Assembly (NCBI GenBank): GCA_032128415.1
Contig: JAQBGW010000165.1
Location: forward strand, 1 to 64,000
DNA: 64,000 bases
Reading direction: 5' to 3'
Origin: Ga0077527 sp032128415
Lineage (GTDB): Bacteria; Pseudomonadota; Gammaproteobacteria; Burkholderiales; SG8-41
Under the pieces are notes generated by a model. It had not been told where the DNA came from, ran no database searches, and saw nothing but the letters and a program-made list of their open reading frames with translations. This document shows, in pieces, positions 39,243 to 47,903 of this stretch (the stretch's first letter is position 1; every line of letters starts with the position of its first letter). Made by a program: the position numbers and the translations under genes.

Positions 39243-40154
39243 TCAGGCGGTTTGGGGCTGCCAGGCCAGAAACGGTGGCGCATCTTCCACGCGGTCAAAA
39301 CTGACGTATTCCCATGCCGCTATTTCTTCCAGCAGGCAACGCAGCAGGCGGTTATTCATGGCATGACCCGACTTGTGCCCGCTGAATGCGCCGATCACCG
39401 GGTGACCAAGCAGGTAGAGGTCGCCGATGGCATCGAGCACCTTGTGCTTGACGAATTCATTGTCGTAACGCAATCCGTCGGTATTCAGAACCCGGTATTC
39501 ATCCATGACGATGGCGTTGTCTAGGCTGCCGCCCAGCGCCAGCCCCTGGGAACGCATGCTCTCGACGTCCTGCATGAAGCCGAAGGTCCGGGCGCGCGCC
39601 ACTTCCTTGACGTACGACGTGCTGGCGAAATCAACAATGACCGTCTGCGCCGCAGCATCAAACACGGGGTGCGCGTAATCGATGGCGAGTTCCAGCCGAA
39701 ATCCGTTATAGGGCTCGAAACGCACCCATTTGTCACCGTCGCGGACCTCGACCGATTTCAGGATGCGGATGAATTTCTTCGGCGCCAGCTGCTCCTCAAT
39801 GCCCGCCGACTGCAGCAGAAATACAAAGGGGCCGGCGCTGCCATCCATAATCGGCACTTCCGGTGCGGTGACATCCACATAGGCATTGTCCACGCCCAGC
39901 CCAGCCAGCGCGGACATCAGGTGTTCAACCGTCTGCACGCGCACACCATCACGCTCCAGACACGACGACAGGCGCGTATCGCCAACAGCATAGGGATCCG
40001 CCTTGATCTCAACCGGATGATCAAGATCCGTGCGCCGGAACACGATGCCGGTGTGCGGCTGTGCCGGGCGCAGGGTCAGGTGAACCTTTTCGCCGGTATG
40101 CAGACCTACGCCCGTGGCGTGAACCGTGTTTTTTAATGTGCGCTGTTTAATCAT
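39243..40154 (-). CDS. lpxC: UDP-3-O-acyl-N-acetylglucosamine deacetylase LpxC
   Basis: A 303-residue zinc deacetylase, the committed step of lipid A synthesis. Visible are MIKQRTLKNTVHATGVGLHTGEKVHLTLRPA, the zinc-binding VQTVEHLMSALAGLGVDN, PIMDGSAGPFVFLLQSAG, and the active-site block NEFVKHKVLDAIGDLYLLGHPVIGAFSGHKSGHAMNN with the other zinc ligands and catalytic His. The ATG at 40154 starts exactly at the family N-terminus, 12 codons inside the longest frame. It is separated from ftsZ by 154 bases that hold a strong hairpin, the standard end of the dcw cluster. Confidence 0.98.
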   Translation of the reverse strand: MIKQRTLKNTVHATGVGLHTGEKVHLTLRPAQPHTGIVFRRTDLDHPVEIKADPYAVGDTRLSSCLERDGVRVQTVEHLMSALAGLGVDNAYVDVTAPEVPIMDGSAGPFVFLLQSAGIEEQLAPKKFIRILKSVEVRDGDKWVRFEPYNGFRLELAIDYAHPVFDAAAQTVIVDFASTSYVKEVARARTFGFMQDVESMRSQGLALGGSLDNAIVMDEYRVLNTDGLRYDNEFVKHKVLDAIGDLYLLGHPVIGAFSGHKSGHAMNNRLLRCLLEEIAAWEYVSFDRVEDAPPFLAWQPQTA

Positions 40155-40249
40155 GATCAGAATTACCGCAGCCTCTGCAATCGATGCCATGCGACTTGGC
40201 GGGTCGGGCCGGCGATTTTACCATGCTGCAACCTTGCGGGCGGAGCATC

Positions 40250-40293
40250 CCGGCGGGCGGACAGTGGGGAAGTCCGCACGCCCGCCGGTTTTT
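40250..40293 (+). terminator. Strong hairpin in the ftsZ-lpxC gap
   Basis: Arms CCGGCGG + GCGGAC-type (40250-40263) pair with GTCCGC + CCGCCGG (40272-40288), with a small bulge and a 9-base loop. The T-tract (TTTTT) follows on the plus strand, so as a terminator it points against ftsZ and lpxC. On the minus-strand mRNA it would be a stable hairpin between the two genes, possibly affecting mRNA decay or readthrough. Confidence 0.45.
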
Positions 40294-40308
40294 GCCGTCA
40301 TTCCGCTG

Positions 40309-41469
40309 TCAGTCGGCCTGCTTGCGCAGAAATGCCGGGATATCGAGCATTTCGACACCGGACTGCCGCATCGCCTCAACGGTAGCATCGCGGTTACGCC
40401 TGCGGATCACCGCGGGCTGTTCCAGCGCCCCGTAATCGACCTCCATCACCATATTGTCGGTTCCGGTTTTCTGCGCCACCATGACCAGCGGCTTCACTGC
40501 CTGACGCACCATCGGTTTGCCCAAACCTGTCGCGACAATCGTCACCCGCAGTCCGTCTTCCAGGCTTTCATCGTAAACCGTCCCGACGATGACCGTGGCC
40601 GACTCGGACGCAAAGGCCTTGATGGTTTCCATGACGTCGTACATTTCCTGCAACTGGAAAGTAGCCTTGCTTGCCGAGATGTTGACCAGCACACCGCGCG
40701 CATCGGAAATGTTGATGTCCTCGAGCAGCGGGCAGGCTACAGCCTGTTCCGCAGCCTCGCGGGCGCGCCCGGCACCCGATGCCTTCGCCGAGCCCATCAT
40801 CGCCATTCCCATCTCCGCCATGACGGTACGCACGTCGGCAAAATCGACGTTGATCATGCCGGGGCAGCTGATGATTTCAGCAATCCCGGCGACTGCTCCG
40901 TGCAACACGTCGTTGGCGGCCCGAAACGCTTCGTCGAGAGTGATCGCGTTGCCAAGCACCTGCATCAGTTTGTCGTTCGGAATGACAATCAGCGAATCGA
41001 CATGCTGCGCCAGCGCTTCGAGTCCTTCTTGTGCGATTCGCTGGCGTTTACCCTCGAAAGCAAACGGCTTGGTCACCACTGCCACCGTCAAAATACCGAG
41101 TTCCTGGGCAATTTCGGCCACGACCGGAGCAGCGCCGGTCCCGGTGCCGCCACCCATGCCTGCGGTCAGGAACAGCATGTCGGCACCGCCGATCATCTCC
41201 GCAATGCGATCGCGATCCTCCAGCGCGGCCTTGCGGCCGATCTCAGGATTGGCACCAGCACCAAGTCCCTTGGTAATCTCGCCGCCCAACTGCAACTGGG
41301 ATTTGGCCTGATTGCGCTTGAGCGCCTGGGCGTCCGTATTGGCGCAGATGAACTCCACGCCCTGCACGCCTTGCACGATCATATGGTCCACTGCATTACC
41401 ACCGCAACCGCCGACCCCGATCACTTTAATTACCGCTTCCTGCGCCTGTGCATCAATCAGTTCAATCAT
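40309..41469 (-). CDS. ftsZ: Cell division GTPase FtsZ
   Basis: A 386-residue tubulin homologue that forms the Z ring. Visible are IKVIGVGGCGGNAVDHMI, ICANTDAQALKRN, the GTP-binding signature TAGMGGGTGTGAAPVVAEIA, VTKPFAFEGKRR-like segment, the T7-loop region SCPGMINVDFADVRTVMAEMGMAMMG, and the conserved C-terminal peptide LDIPAFLRKQAD that binds FtsA/ZipA. The start at 41469 has AGGAGA upstream. It follows ftsA by 93 bases, enough for a promoter of its own, as is usual. Confidence 0.98.
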   Translation of the reverse strand: MIELIDAQAQEAVIKVIGVGGCGGNAVDHMIVQGVQGVEFICANTDAQALKRNQAKSQLQLGGEITKGLGAGANPEIGRKAALEDRDRIAEMIGGADMLFLTAGMGGGTGTGAAPVVAEIAQELGILTVAVVTKPFAFEGKRQRIAQEGLEALAQHVDSLIVIPNDKLMQVLGNAITLDEAFRAANDVLHGAVAGIAEIISCPGMINVDFADVRTVMAEMGMAMMGSAKASGAGRAREAAEQAVACPLLEDINISDARGVLVNISASKATFQLQEMYDVMETIKAFASESATVIVGTVYDESLEDGLRVTIVATGLGKPMVRQAVKPLVMVAQKTGTDNMVMEVDYGALEQPAVIRRRNRDATVEAMRQSGVEMLDIPAFLRKQAD

Positions 41470-41562
41470 GTGAATCTCCTTTTCCCCAAACGAAGTGATG
41501 TTGAAAAAATCCTGCAACCACAAAATCCTTGAATCTCTCGACCCGTACGCGTGCCGTCTTCA

Positions 41563-42801
41563 TCAGAAATTCCCTGTAAACCAGTTTTTCATCCGCTCCA
41601 GAACCTGCTGAATGCTGCCGACATGTGCGCGCGCCGCTTCGCGCTGATGATGCTCATTGGCTCCGGCAATCAGCAGCCCCACACCGGTTGCATAGCGCGT
41701 GCTGCGCACGACCTCGGCAAGTCCGCCGGTGTAATGCGGCAGGCCGATGCGCACCGGCATGTGAAAAATTTCCTCGCCCAGCTCGACCATGCCCTGCATA
41801 GCGCTCGAACCGCCGGTTAGCACTACCCCCGACGAGAGCAATTCCTCGTAACCGCTGCGGCGCAGCTCGGATTGCACCAGCGAATAGAGTTCCTCGACGC
41901 GCGGCTCAATGACCTCGGCCAGCGTCTTGCGCGACAACTGTCGCGAGCTGCGGTCGCCCACTCCCGGCACATCAACCATTTCCTGCGGATCGGCGAGTTG
42001 CGACAGCGCGCTGCCGAAGCGTTGCTTGATGTCCTCAGCGTCCTTGGTCGGCGTGCGCAGCGCCATCGCAATGTCGTTGGTAATCTGGTCGCCGGCAATC
42101 GGGATCACCGCCGTGTGGCGGATCGCGCCATGAGTGAATACCGCAATGTCGGTAGTGCCCCCACCGATATCGACGAGACACACACCCAGATCCTTTTCAT
42201 CCTCGGACAGCACGGCCACCGAAGATGCCAGCGGCTGCAAAATCAGGTCATTGACCTCAAGGCCGCAGCGGCGCACGCATTTGACAATGTTCTGTGCCGC
42301 CGACACTGCTCCGGTCACCATGTGCACCTTGACCTCGAGCCGCACCCCGGACATGCCCAAAGGCTCGCGCACGTCCTCTTGCCCGTCGATAATGAATTCC
42401 TGGTTAAGTACATGCAGAATCTGCTGGTCGTTGGGAATCTGCACCGCTTTGGCAGTCTCGATCACGCGATCGATATCCATCTGCGTGACTTCCTTGTCCT
42501 TGATCGCGACCATGCCCTGCGAGTTGAAGCTCCTGATGTGATTGCCGGCGATTCCGGTGTATACCTCCCTGATCTTGCAGTCGGCCATCAGCTCAGCCTC
42601 TTCCAGCGCCCGCTGTATCGCATTCACCGTGGTCTCGATGTTGACCACTACGCCCTTCTTCAGACCGCGCGACGGATGGCTGCCCATGCCGATAATCTCG
42701 AAGCCGCCTTCCGGCTTGAGTTCAGCGACAATGGCGACGATCTTCGATGTGCCGATGTCGAGGCCCACCACCAGTTTTTTATTTTCTCTCGTCTTGCTCA
42801 T
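41563..42801 (-). CDS. ftsA: Cell division protein FtsA
   Basis: A 412-residue actin-like protein that tethers FtsZ to the membrane. It shows the ATPase phosphate motifs LVVGLDIGTSKIVAIVAE and CLVDIGGGTTDIAVFTHGAI, the 1C-domain region DIDRVIETAKAVQIPNDQQILHVLNQEFIIDGQ, VVLTGGSSAMQGMVELGEEIF, and a C-terminal amphipathic membrane-targeting end (QQVLERMKNWFTGNF). The start at 42801 has GGGG 4-7 bases upstream; 42813 would place the site too close. It overlaps nothing but is only 15 bases from ftsQ. Confidence 0.98.
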   Translation of the reverse strand: MSKTRENKKLVVGLDIGTSKIVAIVAELKPEGGFEIIGMGSHPSRGLKKGVVVNIETTVNAIQRALEEAELMADCKIREVYTGIAGNHIRSFNSQGMVAIKDKEVTQMDIDRVIETAKAVQIPNDQQILHVLNQEFIIDGQEDVREPLGMSGVRLEVKVHMVTGAVSAAQNIVKCVRRCGLEVNDLILQPLASSVAVLSEDEKDLGVCLVDIGGGTTDIAVFTHGAIRHTAVIPIAGDQITNDIAMALRTPTKDAEDIKQRFGSALSQLADPQEMVDVPGVGDRSSRQLSRKTLAEVIEPRVEELYSLVQSELRRSGYEELLSSGVVLTGGSSAMQGMVELGEEIFHMPVRIGLPHYTGGLAEVVRSTRYATGVGLLIAGANEHHQREAARAHVGSIQQVLERMKNWFTGNF

Positions 42802-42816
42802 GATCCCCGTCATTTC

Positions 42817-43554
42817 CTAAACGCCGCGCTTGCGGCGATTCTCGGTATCCGCGGGTTGCAACCCAGGTATCCGCGCGGCAAATCCGTTGGCGTAACGCAA
42901 ATCGACGCGATCCACAGTGCGCGGTACGCGCGCAATGGTCTGTGCATAGGTCGCCACAAAGCGCCGCAAACGCTCTTCGACATGCTCACGCCCAAGAACC
43001 AGCGTCATGCCGTCATCGAGTCGGATCTGCCAGGCGCGACGCGGCGATACATTGACCTCGCCCGGTGTCCTGCTGATCGTCACCAGATTCCGGTGAAAGT
43101 GGTGATACTGAATCGCCATTTCCTTGGCTGCCCCCGCAGGACCGTTGAACACGGGCAAGGCGCCTTCGTACGCCGCCTCGAAAACTTCGCCATGCTTGTT
43201 GACCAGAGCCGTCTTGCCCCAGCGCGCGAGCGGCACGTGCTCGATCAACGCAATCTCGATCCGGCTCGGCCAATGCCGGCGCACCTCGGCATGCCGTACC
43301 CACGGCAGGGTTTCGAATGCCGCGCGCGCAGCATCAAGTTTCAGCATGAAGAATGTGCCGCGGACTTCGCGCCGCACTATGTCCTCCACTTGTTGCCGGG
43401 TGACATGCGTGAGCGGTGTCATCACGCGCACATTGCTCACCGGAAACGCCGGCAAACGCACCACCCAGGCCACGCCCGCGCCGAGTGCACCGACCAACGC
43501 CAGCACAAACAGCGCGTCGGCCATCAGGTTGAGTGCGCCGGGCCTATCCCACAT
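42817..43554 (-). CDS. ftsQ: Cell division protein FtsQ
   Basis: A 245-residue bitopic protein that recruits FtsB/FtsL to the divisome. After one transmembrane helix (ALFVLALVGALGAGVAWVV) comes the POTRA domain (FPVSNVRVMTPLTHVTRQQVEDIVRREVRGTFFMLKLDAARAAFETLPWVRHAEVRRHWPSRIEIALIEHVPLARWG), then the FtsQ domain through VDRVDLRYANGFAARIPG. The start at 43554 overlaps ddl by 11 bases and has GGAG 7 bases upstream; the longer frame to 43590 would overlap ddl by 47 bases. Confidence 0.96.
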   Translation of the reverse strand: MWDRPGALNLMADALFVLALVGALGAGVAWVVRLPAFPVSNVRVMTPLTHVTRQQVEDIVRREVRGTFFMLKLDAARAAFETLPWVRHAEVRRHWPSRIEIALIEHVPLARWGKTALVNKHGEVFEAAYEGALPVFNGPAGAAKEMAIQYHHFHRNLVTISRTPGEVNVSPRRAWQIRLDDGMTLVLGREHVEERLRRFVATYAQTIARVPRTVDRVDLRYANGFAARIPGLQPADTENRRKRGV

Positions 43555-44455
43555 GAGCCAGCTCCAAAATGCGCGTGGCCAGCGCAGCAAAGGACAGCCC
43601 GGCCTGCTTCGCCGCCATCGGCACCAGGCTGTGTCCGGTCATACCGGGTGAAGTATTCATTTCCAGGAACTGCACACTGCCGTCCGCGCGGCGGATCAAA
43701 TCAGCGCGCCCCCACCCCGCGCAATCGAGCGCGCGAGCACTCTGCATGACCAGATCGCCGATGCGGCGTTCTTCAACTTCCGGCAGTCCGCAGGGGCAGT
43801 GGTATTGGGTGTCGTCGCTGAAATACTTGTTCTGATAATCGTAGTTGCCCTGCGGCGCCTCAATACGGATCATCGGCAGCACCTGCTCGCCGAGGAAACC
43901 GACCGTGAGTTCGTCGCCGGCAGCAAACTCTTCCGCCATCACTTGTGCGTCATGGTGCGCCGCCAGCGCGTACGCCTGAGGCAAATCGGCGGCCCGCGCC
44001 ACTTTGGTCAGGCCGATGGTCGAGCCCTCACGCACCGGCTTGACGATCATCGGCAGCCCGAGACGCGCCGCCACGCCCGACCAGTCGCTCCGCGCGTCGA
44101 TAACCTCAAATTTAGGTGTCGGAATGCCGACGGTCGCCCAGATCATTTTGGTGCGTACCTTGTCCATCGCCAGTGCCGAGCCCAGCACACCGCTACCGGT
44201 GTACGGGATGCCCATCAGCTCCAGCGCGCCCTGCACGGTGCCATCCTCGCCATAGCGTCCATGCAAAGCGATGAACACACGCGCGTATCCCTCGCGCTTC
44301 AGATCGAAAATCTCGCGTTCCGCCGGGTCAAAGGCATGAGCATCGCAACCGACGGCACACAGCGCTTCCAGCACATTTTTCCCACTCATCAGCGAGATAT
44401 CCCGCTCGGCGCTGCGGCCGCCCATGAGCACTGCGACTTTTCCAAACCCGCTCAT
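43544..44455 (-). CDS. ddlB: D-alanine--D-alanine ligase
   Basis: A 303-residue ATP-grasp enzyme that makes D-Ala-D-Ala for peptidoglycan. Visible are the N-terminal VAVLMGGRSAERDISLMSGKNVLEAL, VFIALHGRYGEDGTVQGALELMGIPYTGSGVLGSALAMDKVRTK, PMIVKPVREGSTIGLTKV, the metal-binding end VQFLEMNTSPGMTGHSLVPMAAKQAG and a short C-terminal helix. The length is typical of DdlB. It begins inside the murB stop (ATGA overlap, 44452-44455). Confidence 0.98.
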   Translation of the reverse strand: MSGFGKVAVLMGGRSAERDISLMSGKNVLEALCAVGCDAHAFDPAEREIFDLKREGYARVFIALHGRYGEDGTVQGALELMGIPYTGSGVLGSALAMDKVRTKMIWATVGIPTPKFEVIDARSDWSGVAARLGLPMIVKPVREGSTIGLTKVARAADLPQAYALAAHHDAQVMAEEFAAGDELTVGFLGEQVLPMIRIEAPQGNYDYQNKYFSDDTQYHCPCGLPEVEERRIGDLVMQSARALDCAGWGRADLIRRADGSVQFLEMNTSPGMTGHSLVPMAAKQAGLSFAALATRILELAHVG

Positions 44456-45402
44456 GCGCGCACTCCAATGATGCGCACTTCGCGTTCAAGCTGGACACCG
44501 TAGCGTTGCAACACGGTTTGCTGCGCCAGTTCGATCAACGCCTCGATATCCGCCGCCCGCGCAGCACCCCGGTTGACGATGAAATTCGCGTGCTTGCCGG
44601 AAATGATTGCGTCACCGATGGCATGTCCTTTCAGACCGCAGGCCTCGATCAGACGCGCGGCATGATCGCCCGGCGGATTGCGGAACACCGAGCCGGCGTT
44701 GGGCTCACCCAGCGGCTGCGCAGCAATACGCCGCGCCAGCAGCGCCTTGATACTGTTCCGTGCCATGGCGCTGTTGCCGGCCGGCAGACGCAGCGTCGCT
44801 GCGACAAACCATTCATCGCTGCTTAGCACATCCGCCACCGCATGGCTGCAGCGCTCCACGCTGCGATAACCAATGGCGTAATCCTGCGGCGTGCGTACAT
44901 GTATGTTGCCGGCGCGATCGATGGTTTCAACCCGAGTCACAGCATTCCAGGTCTCGCCGCCGTAACAACCGGCATTCATGGCCAGGGCGCCACCGAGCGT
45001 GCCGGGAATGCCGGAGAAAAATTCCGCCTCACCCAGTGAGTGCAATGCGGCAAAGCGCGCAATCTTCGGACTGGCTACCCCGGCCTGCGCCCACAGTTCG
45101 CCGCCCATCGCGTCCTGACGCAGCAGCCGCAGCCCGCGCAACGCCCAATGGGTGAAAATCACCGTCGCATCAAGCCCGCCGTCGCGCACCAGCAGATTAC
45201 TGCCCAGTCCGACCATCAGTACGGGTTCACGCTCCGGCAAACCGCGCAGGAACAGCGCCAGATCTCTCAGATCCGCCGGTGCATACGTGCATCGCGCACG
45301 GCCGCCGGCGCGCCAACTGACATGCCGCGCCATGGATTCGTCCCTGCGCATTTCGCCGCGCAGCCCGGAATGCAATATCTGCGTGTGTTCGCTCATGTTC
45401 AT
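44452..45402 (-). CDS. murB: UDP-N-acetylenolpyruvoylglucosamine reductase MurB
   Basis: A 316-residue FAD enzyme that reduces UDP-GlcNAc-enolpyruvate to UDP-MurNAc. Characteristic strings are HVSWRAGGRARCTYAP, VGLGSNLLVRDGGLDATVI, GEAEFFSGIPGTLGGALAMNAGCYGGETW with VETIDRAG, YAIGYRSVE, and the catalytic Ser region PNAGSVFRNPPGDHAARLIEACGLKGHAIGDAIISGKHANFIVN. The pattern corresponds to type IIa-like short MurB proteins. Two closely spaced starts (45402 and 45396) cannot be separated. It is 27 bases from murC and overlaps ddl. Confidence 0.97.
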   Translation of the reverse strand: MNMSEHTQILHSGLRGEMRRDESMARHVSWRAGGRARCTYAPADLRDLALFLRGLPEREPVLMVGLGSNLLVRDGGLDATVIFTHWALRGLRLLRQDAMGGELWAQAGVASPKIARFAALHSLGEAEFFSGIPGTLGGALAMNAGCYGGETWNAVTRVETIDRAGNIHVRTPQDYAIGYRSVERCSHAVADVLSSDEWFVAATLRLPAGNSAMARNSIKALLARRIAAQPLGEPNAGSVFRNPPGDHAARLIEACGLKGHAIGDAIISGKHANFIVNRGAARAADIEALIELAQQTVLQRYGVQLEREVRIIGVRA

Positions 45403-45429
45403 GTCTGCGCTAGGCGCCGGCGTGGCATC

Positions 45430-46833
45430 TCAATGGGCATGCGCCTCCTTTGCCAATCGGCTTGCAACAGTCCCGATCGACCCGGCGCCCATGGCCAGCA
45501 CGACATCACCATCGCGCGCCGCAGCGTGGATCGCTGCCGGCAAATCGGCGACCTGCTCCACAAAAACCGGCTCGAACTTACCCAATACGCGCACGGCGCG
45601 CGCCAGCGAGCGTCCATCTGCGGCGATGATCGGCGCCTCTCCTGCGGCGTACACCTCGGTCAGCAGTAACCCGTCCACGTCGGTCAATACCCGGACAAAA
45701 TCCTCGAAACAATCGCGGGTGCGGGTATAACGGTGCGGCTGGAAAACAAGCAGCAAACGCCTCCCGGGAAACGCCCCGCGCGCCGCGGCGATCGTTGCCG
45801 CCATCTCGACCGGGTGGTGGCCGTAGTCGTCGATCAGTTCAATAATTCCGCCGCCGGCGAGTTTGATGGCGCCGTAGCGCTGGAAACGGCGGCCCACACC
45901 CTTGAAATCAGCCAGCGCCTTGACGATTTTCCCGTCGGGCACACCGACTTCCATGCCGACGGCAACCGCCGCCAGCGCGTTTTGCACGTTATGCACGCCG
46001 GGAAGGTTCAGCGTGATATCCAGATCAGGCAGCCGCTTGCCATTGCTGCGCACGACCCGGAAGTGCATCCTGCCGGCATCGGCGACGACGGCGTGCGCCC
46101 GTATTTGCGCGCCCTCCGCAACGCCATAAGTGACCACGGTTTTAGTCAGTCGCGGCATGATCGAGCGCACATTGACGTCATCACTGCAGAGCACCGCCAC
46201 ACCGTAGAACGGCAATCGCTCCACAAAATCGACAAAAGCCTGCTTGAGCTTGTCGAGCGAGTGATCGTAGGTTTCCATATGGTCCGCGTCGATATTGGTC
46301 ACCACGGACAACACTGGCTGCAGATGCAGAAATGATGCGTCGGATTCATCAGCCTCAGCGACAATGAATTCACCGGCACCGAGCCGGGCGTGTGCGCCGG
46401 CGCTTTCCAGACGGCCGCCAATCACGAATGTCGGATCCAGCCCGCCTTCCGCAAGCACGCTGGCGGCAAGGCTGGTTGTCGTAGTCTTGCCGTGCGTACC
46501 CGCAACTGCGATGCCTTTTTTCAGGCGCATCAGTTCGGCAAGCATCAGCGCGCGGGGAACCACCGGCACATGACGGGCACGTGCCGCGAACACCTCCGGG
46601 TTGTCGGCTTTGACGGCACTGGATATCACCACAACATCTGCACTGGCGACATGCTCCGCGGAATGACCGATGTGGACTTGCGCACCGAGACCGGTGAGAC
46701 GGCGCGTCGCATTGCTTTCGCTCAGATCCGATCCGCTGACGACATAATCGAGATTCAGCAGCACTTCGGCGATACCGCTCATGCCGGCGCCGCCGATGCC
46801 CACGAAATGCACATGTCGAACCTTGTGTCTCAT
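45430..46833 (-). CDS. murC: UDP-N-acetylmuramate--L-alanine ligase MurC
   Basis: A 467-residue Mur ligase that adds L-Ala to UDP-MurNAc using ATP. The N-terminal Rossmann part is VHFVGIGGAGMSGIAEVLLNLDYVVSGSDLSESNATRRLTGLG. The ATP site is IAVAGTHGKTTTTSLAASVL, followed by the carbamylated-lysine/central region FIVAEADESDASFLHLQPVLSVVTNIDADHMETYDHS, and the C-terminal domain carries DDYGHHPVEMAATIAAARGAFPGRRLLLVFQPHRYTRTRDCFEDF. The start at 46833 overlaps the murG stop (ATGA). Confidence 0.98.
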   Translation of the reverse strand: MRHKVRHVHFVGIGGAGMSGIAEVLLNLDYVVSGSDLSESNATRRLTGLGAQVHIGHSAEHVASADVVVISSAVKADNPEVFAARARHVPVVPRALMLAELMRLKKGIAVAGTHGKTTTTSLAASVLAEGGLDPTFVIGGRLESAGAHARLGAGEFIVAEADESDASFLHLQPVLSVVTNIDADHMETYDHSLDKLKQAFVDFVERLPFYGVAVLCSDDVNVRSIMPRLTKTVVTYGVAEGAQIRAHAVVADAGRMHFRVVRSNGKRLPDLDITLNLPGVHNVQNALAAVAVGMEVGVPDGKIVKALADFKGVGRRFQRYGAIKLAGGGIIELIDDYGHHPVEMAATIAAARGAFPGRRLLLVFQPHRYTRTRDCFEDFVRVLTDVDGLLLTEVYAAGEAPIIAADGRSLARAVRVLGKFEPVFVEQVADLPAAIHAAARDGDVVLAMGAGSIGTVASRLAKEAHAH

Positions 46834-47903
46834 GCCGGCGCAAGCTCCATGCACAGGTCCGCGACTTTCTGCGCGGCATCAGGTTTACCGACTGCGCGTG
46901 CTGCCCGCGCCATCTCCAGCAGCCGGGCTCGCGTCAATCCGCGCAGCGCCGCGGACAGTGACTGCGGCGTCAGTTCATGCTGCGGCATCAGCAATGCCGC
47001 ACCGCGATCAGCGAGGTATCCGGCATTGCGCGTCTGATGATCATCGACCGCGTGCGGAAACGGCACGAGGATGCTGCCGACGCCCGCAACGGCCAGCTCG
47101 GTGACGGTCGTCGCACCGGCGCGGCAAATGACCAGGTCGGTTTCACCATAACGCGACGCCATGTCGTCGATAAACGCCAGGATTTCCGCATCGACTCCTG
47201 CTGCGCGATACGCGGCACGCAACGCCTCCGCATGTGCAGCCCCCCCCTGATGCGTCACCCGCGGGCGCTCTGCCGCGGACAACAACCCCAGCGCCTGTGG
47301 AACAAGTTCATTGAGCGCTTTTGCACCCAGACTGCCGCCGACCACCAGTACACGCAACGGGCCGCTGCGGTTGCCGAAACGCGCTTCCGGCGGCGGAAGA
47401 TTCACAATATCGGCGCGCACCGGATTACCGGACCACACCACGTCAACCCGCCCGCTGAAAGCGTCGGGAAATGCCGCCAGCACGCGATCCGCAACACCCG
47501 CCAGCACGCGGTTGGCCAAACCGGGAATTGCATTCTGCTCATGGATAACCAGCGGCTTTCCGAGCAAGGCCGCCATCATGCCGCCGGGGAATGCGGCATA
47601 ACCGCCCATGCCCAGCACCACATCCGGTCGATGGCGGAAAATCGCCTGCGCGCTTTGCCAGAACGCGATCAACAGCGTCACCGGCAGAAATATTTGGCGC
47701 AACAAACCCTTACCGCGGACACCGCTGAAACGGATCCACACAGTCTGATAACCGCGGGACGGCACCAGCCTCTCCTCCATGCCGCCGCGGGCGCCGAGCC
47801 AAACCACTTTCCAGCCACGTTCGCGCACCACATCCGCAACCGCCAGTGCGGGAAAAATATGTCCCCCGGTCCCGCCCGCCATGATCAGCAAGGTGCGGTT
47901 CAT
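46830..47903 (-). CDS. murG: UDP-GlcNAc:MurNAc-pentapeptide-undecaprenol GlcNAc transferase MurG
   Basis: A 357-residue GT-B glycosyltransferase that makes lipid II from lipid I at the inner face of the membrane. Visible are LLIMAGGTGGHIFPALAVADVVRERGWKVVWLGARGGMEERLVP, VLGMGGYAAFPGGMMAALLGKPLVIHEQNAIPGLANRVLA, VLVVGGSLGAKALNELVPQAL and the donor site ADLVICRAGATTVTELAVAGVGSILVPFPHAVDDHQTRNAGYLADRGAALLMPQ-like segment. The start at 47903 overlaps ftsW by 4 bases; 60 upstream codons in frame lie inside ftsW and were discarded. Confidence 0.98.
   Translation of the reverse strand: MNRTLLIMAGGTGGHIFPALAVADVVRERGWKVVWLGARGGMEERLVPSRGYQTVWIRFSGVRGKGLLRQIFLPVTLLIAFWQSAQAIFRHRPDVVLGMGGYAAFPGGMMAALLGKPLVIHEQNAIPGLANRVLAGVADRVLAAFPDAFSGRVDVVWSGNPVRADIVNLPPPEARFGNRSGPLRVLVVGGSLGAKALNELVPQALGLLSAAERPRVTHQGGAAHAEALRAAYRAAGVDAEILAFIDDMASRYGETDLVICRAGATTVTELAVAGVGSILVPFPHAVDDHQTRNAGYLADRGAALLMPQHELTPQSLSAALRGLTRARLLEMARAARAVGKPDAAQKVADLCMELAPA

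Noticed and set aside
40126..41532. 468-codon plus-strand open frame
   Set aside because: It is antisense to ftsZ, whose domains are unmistakable.
41872..43749. 625-codon plus-strand open frame
   Set aside because: It is antisense to ftsA, ftsQ and ddl, with no family similarity.
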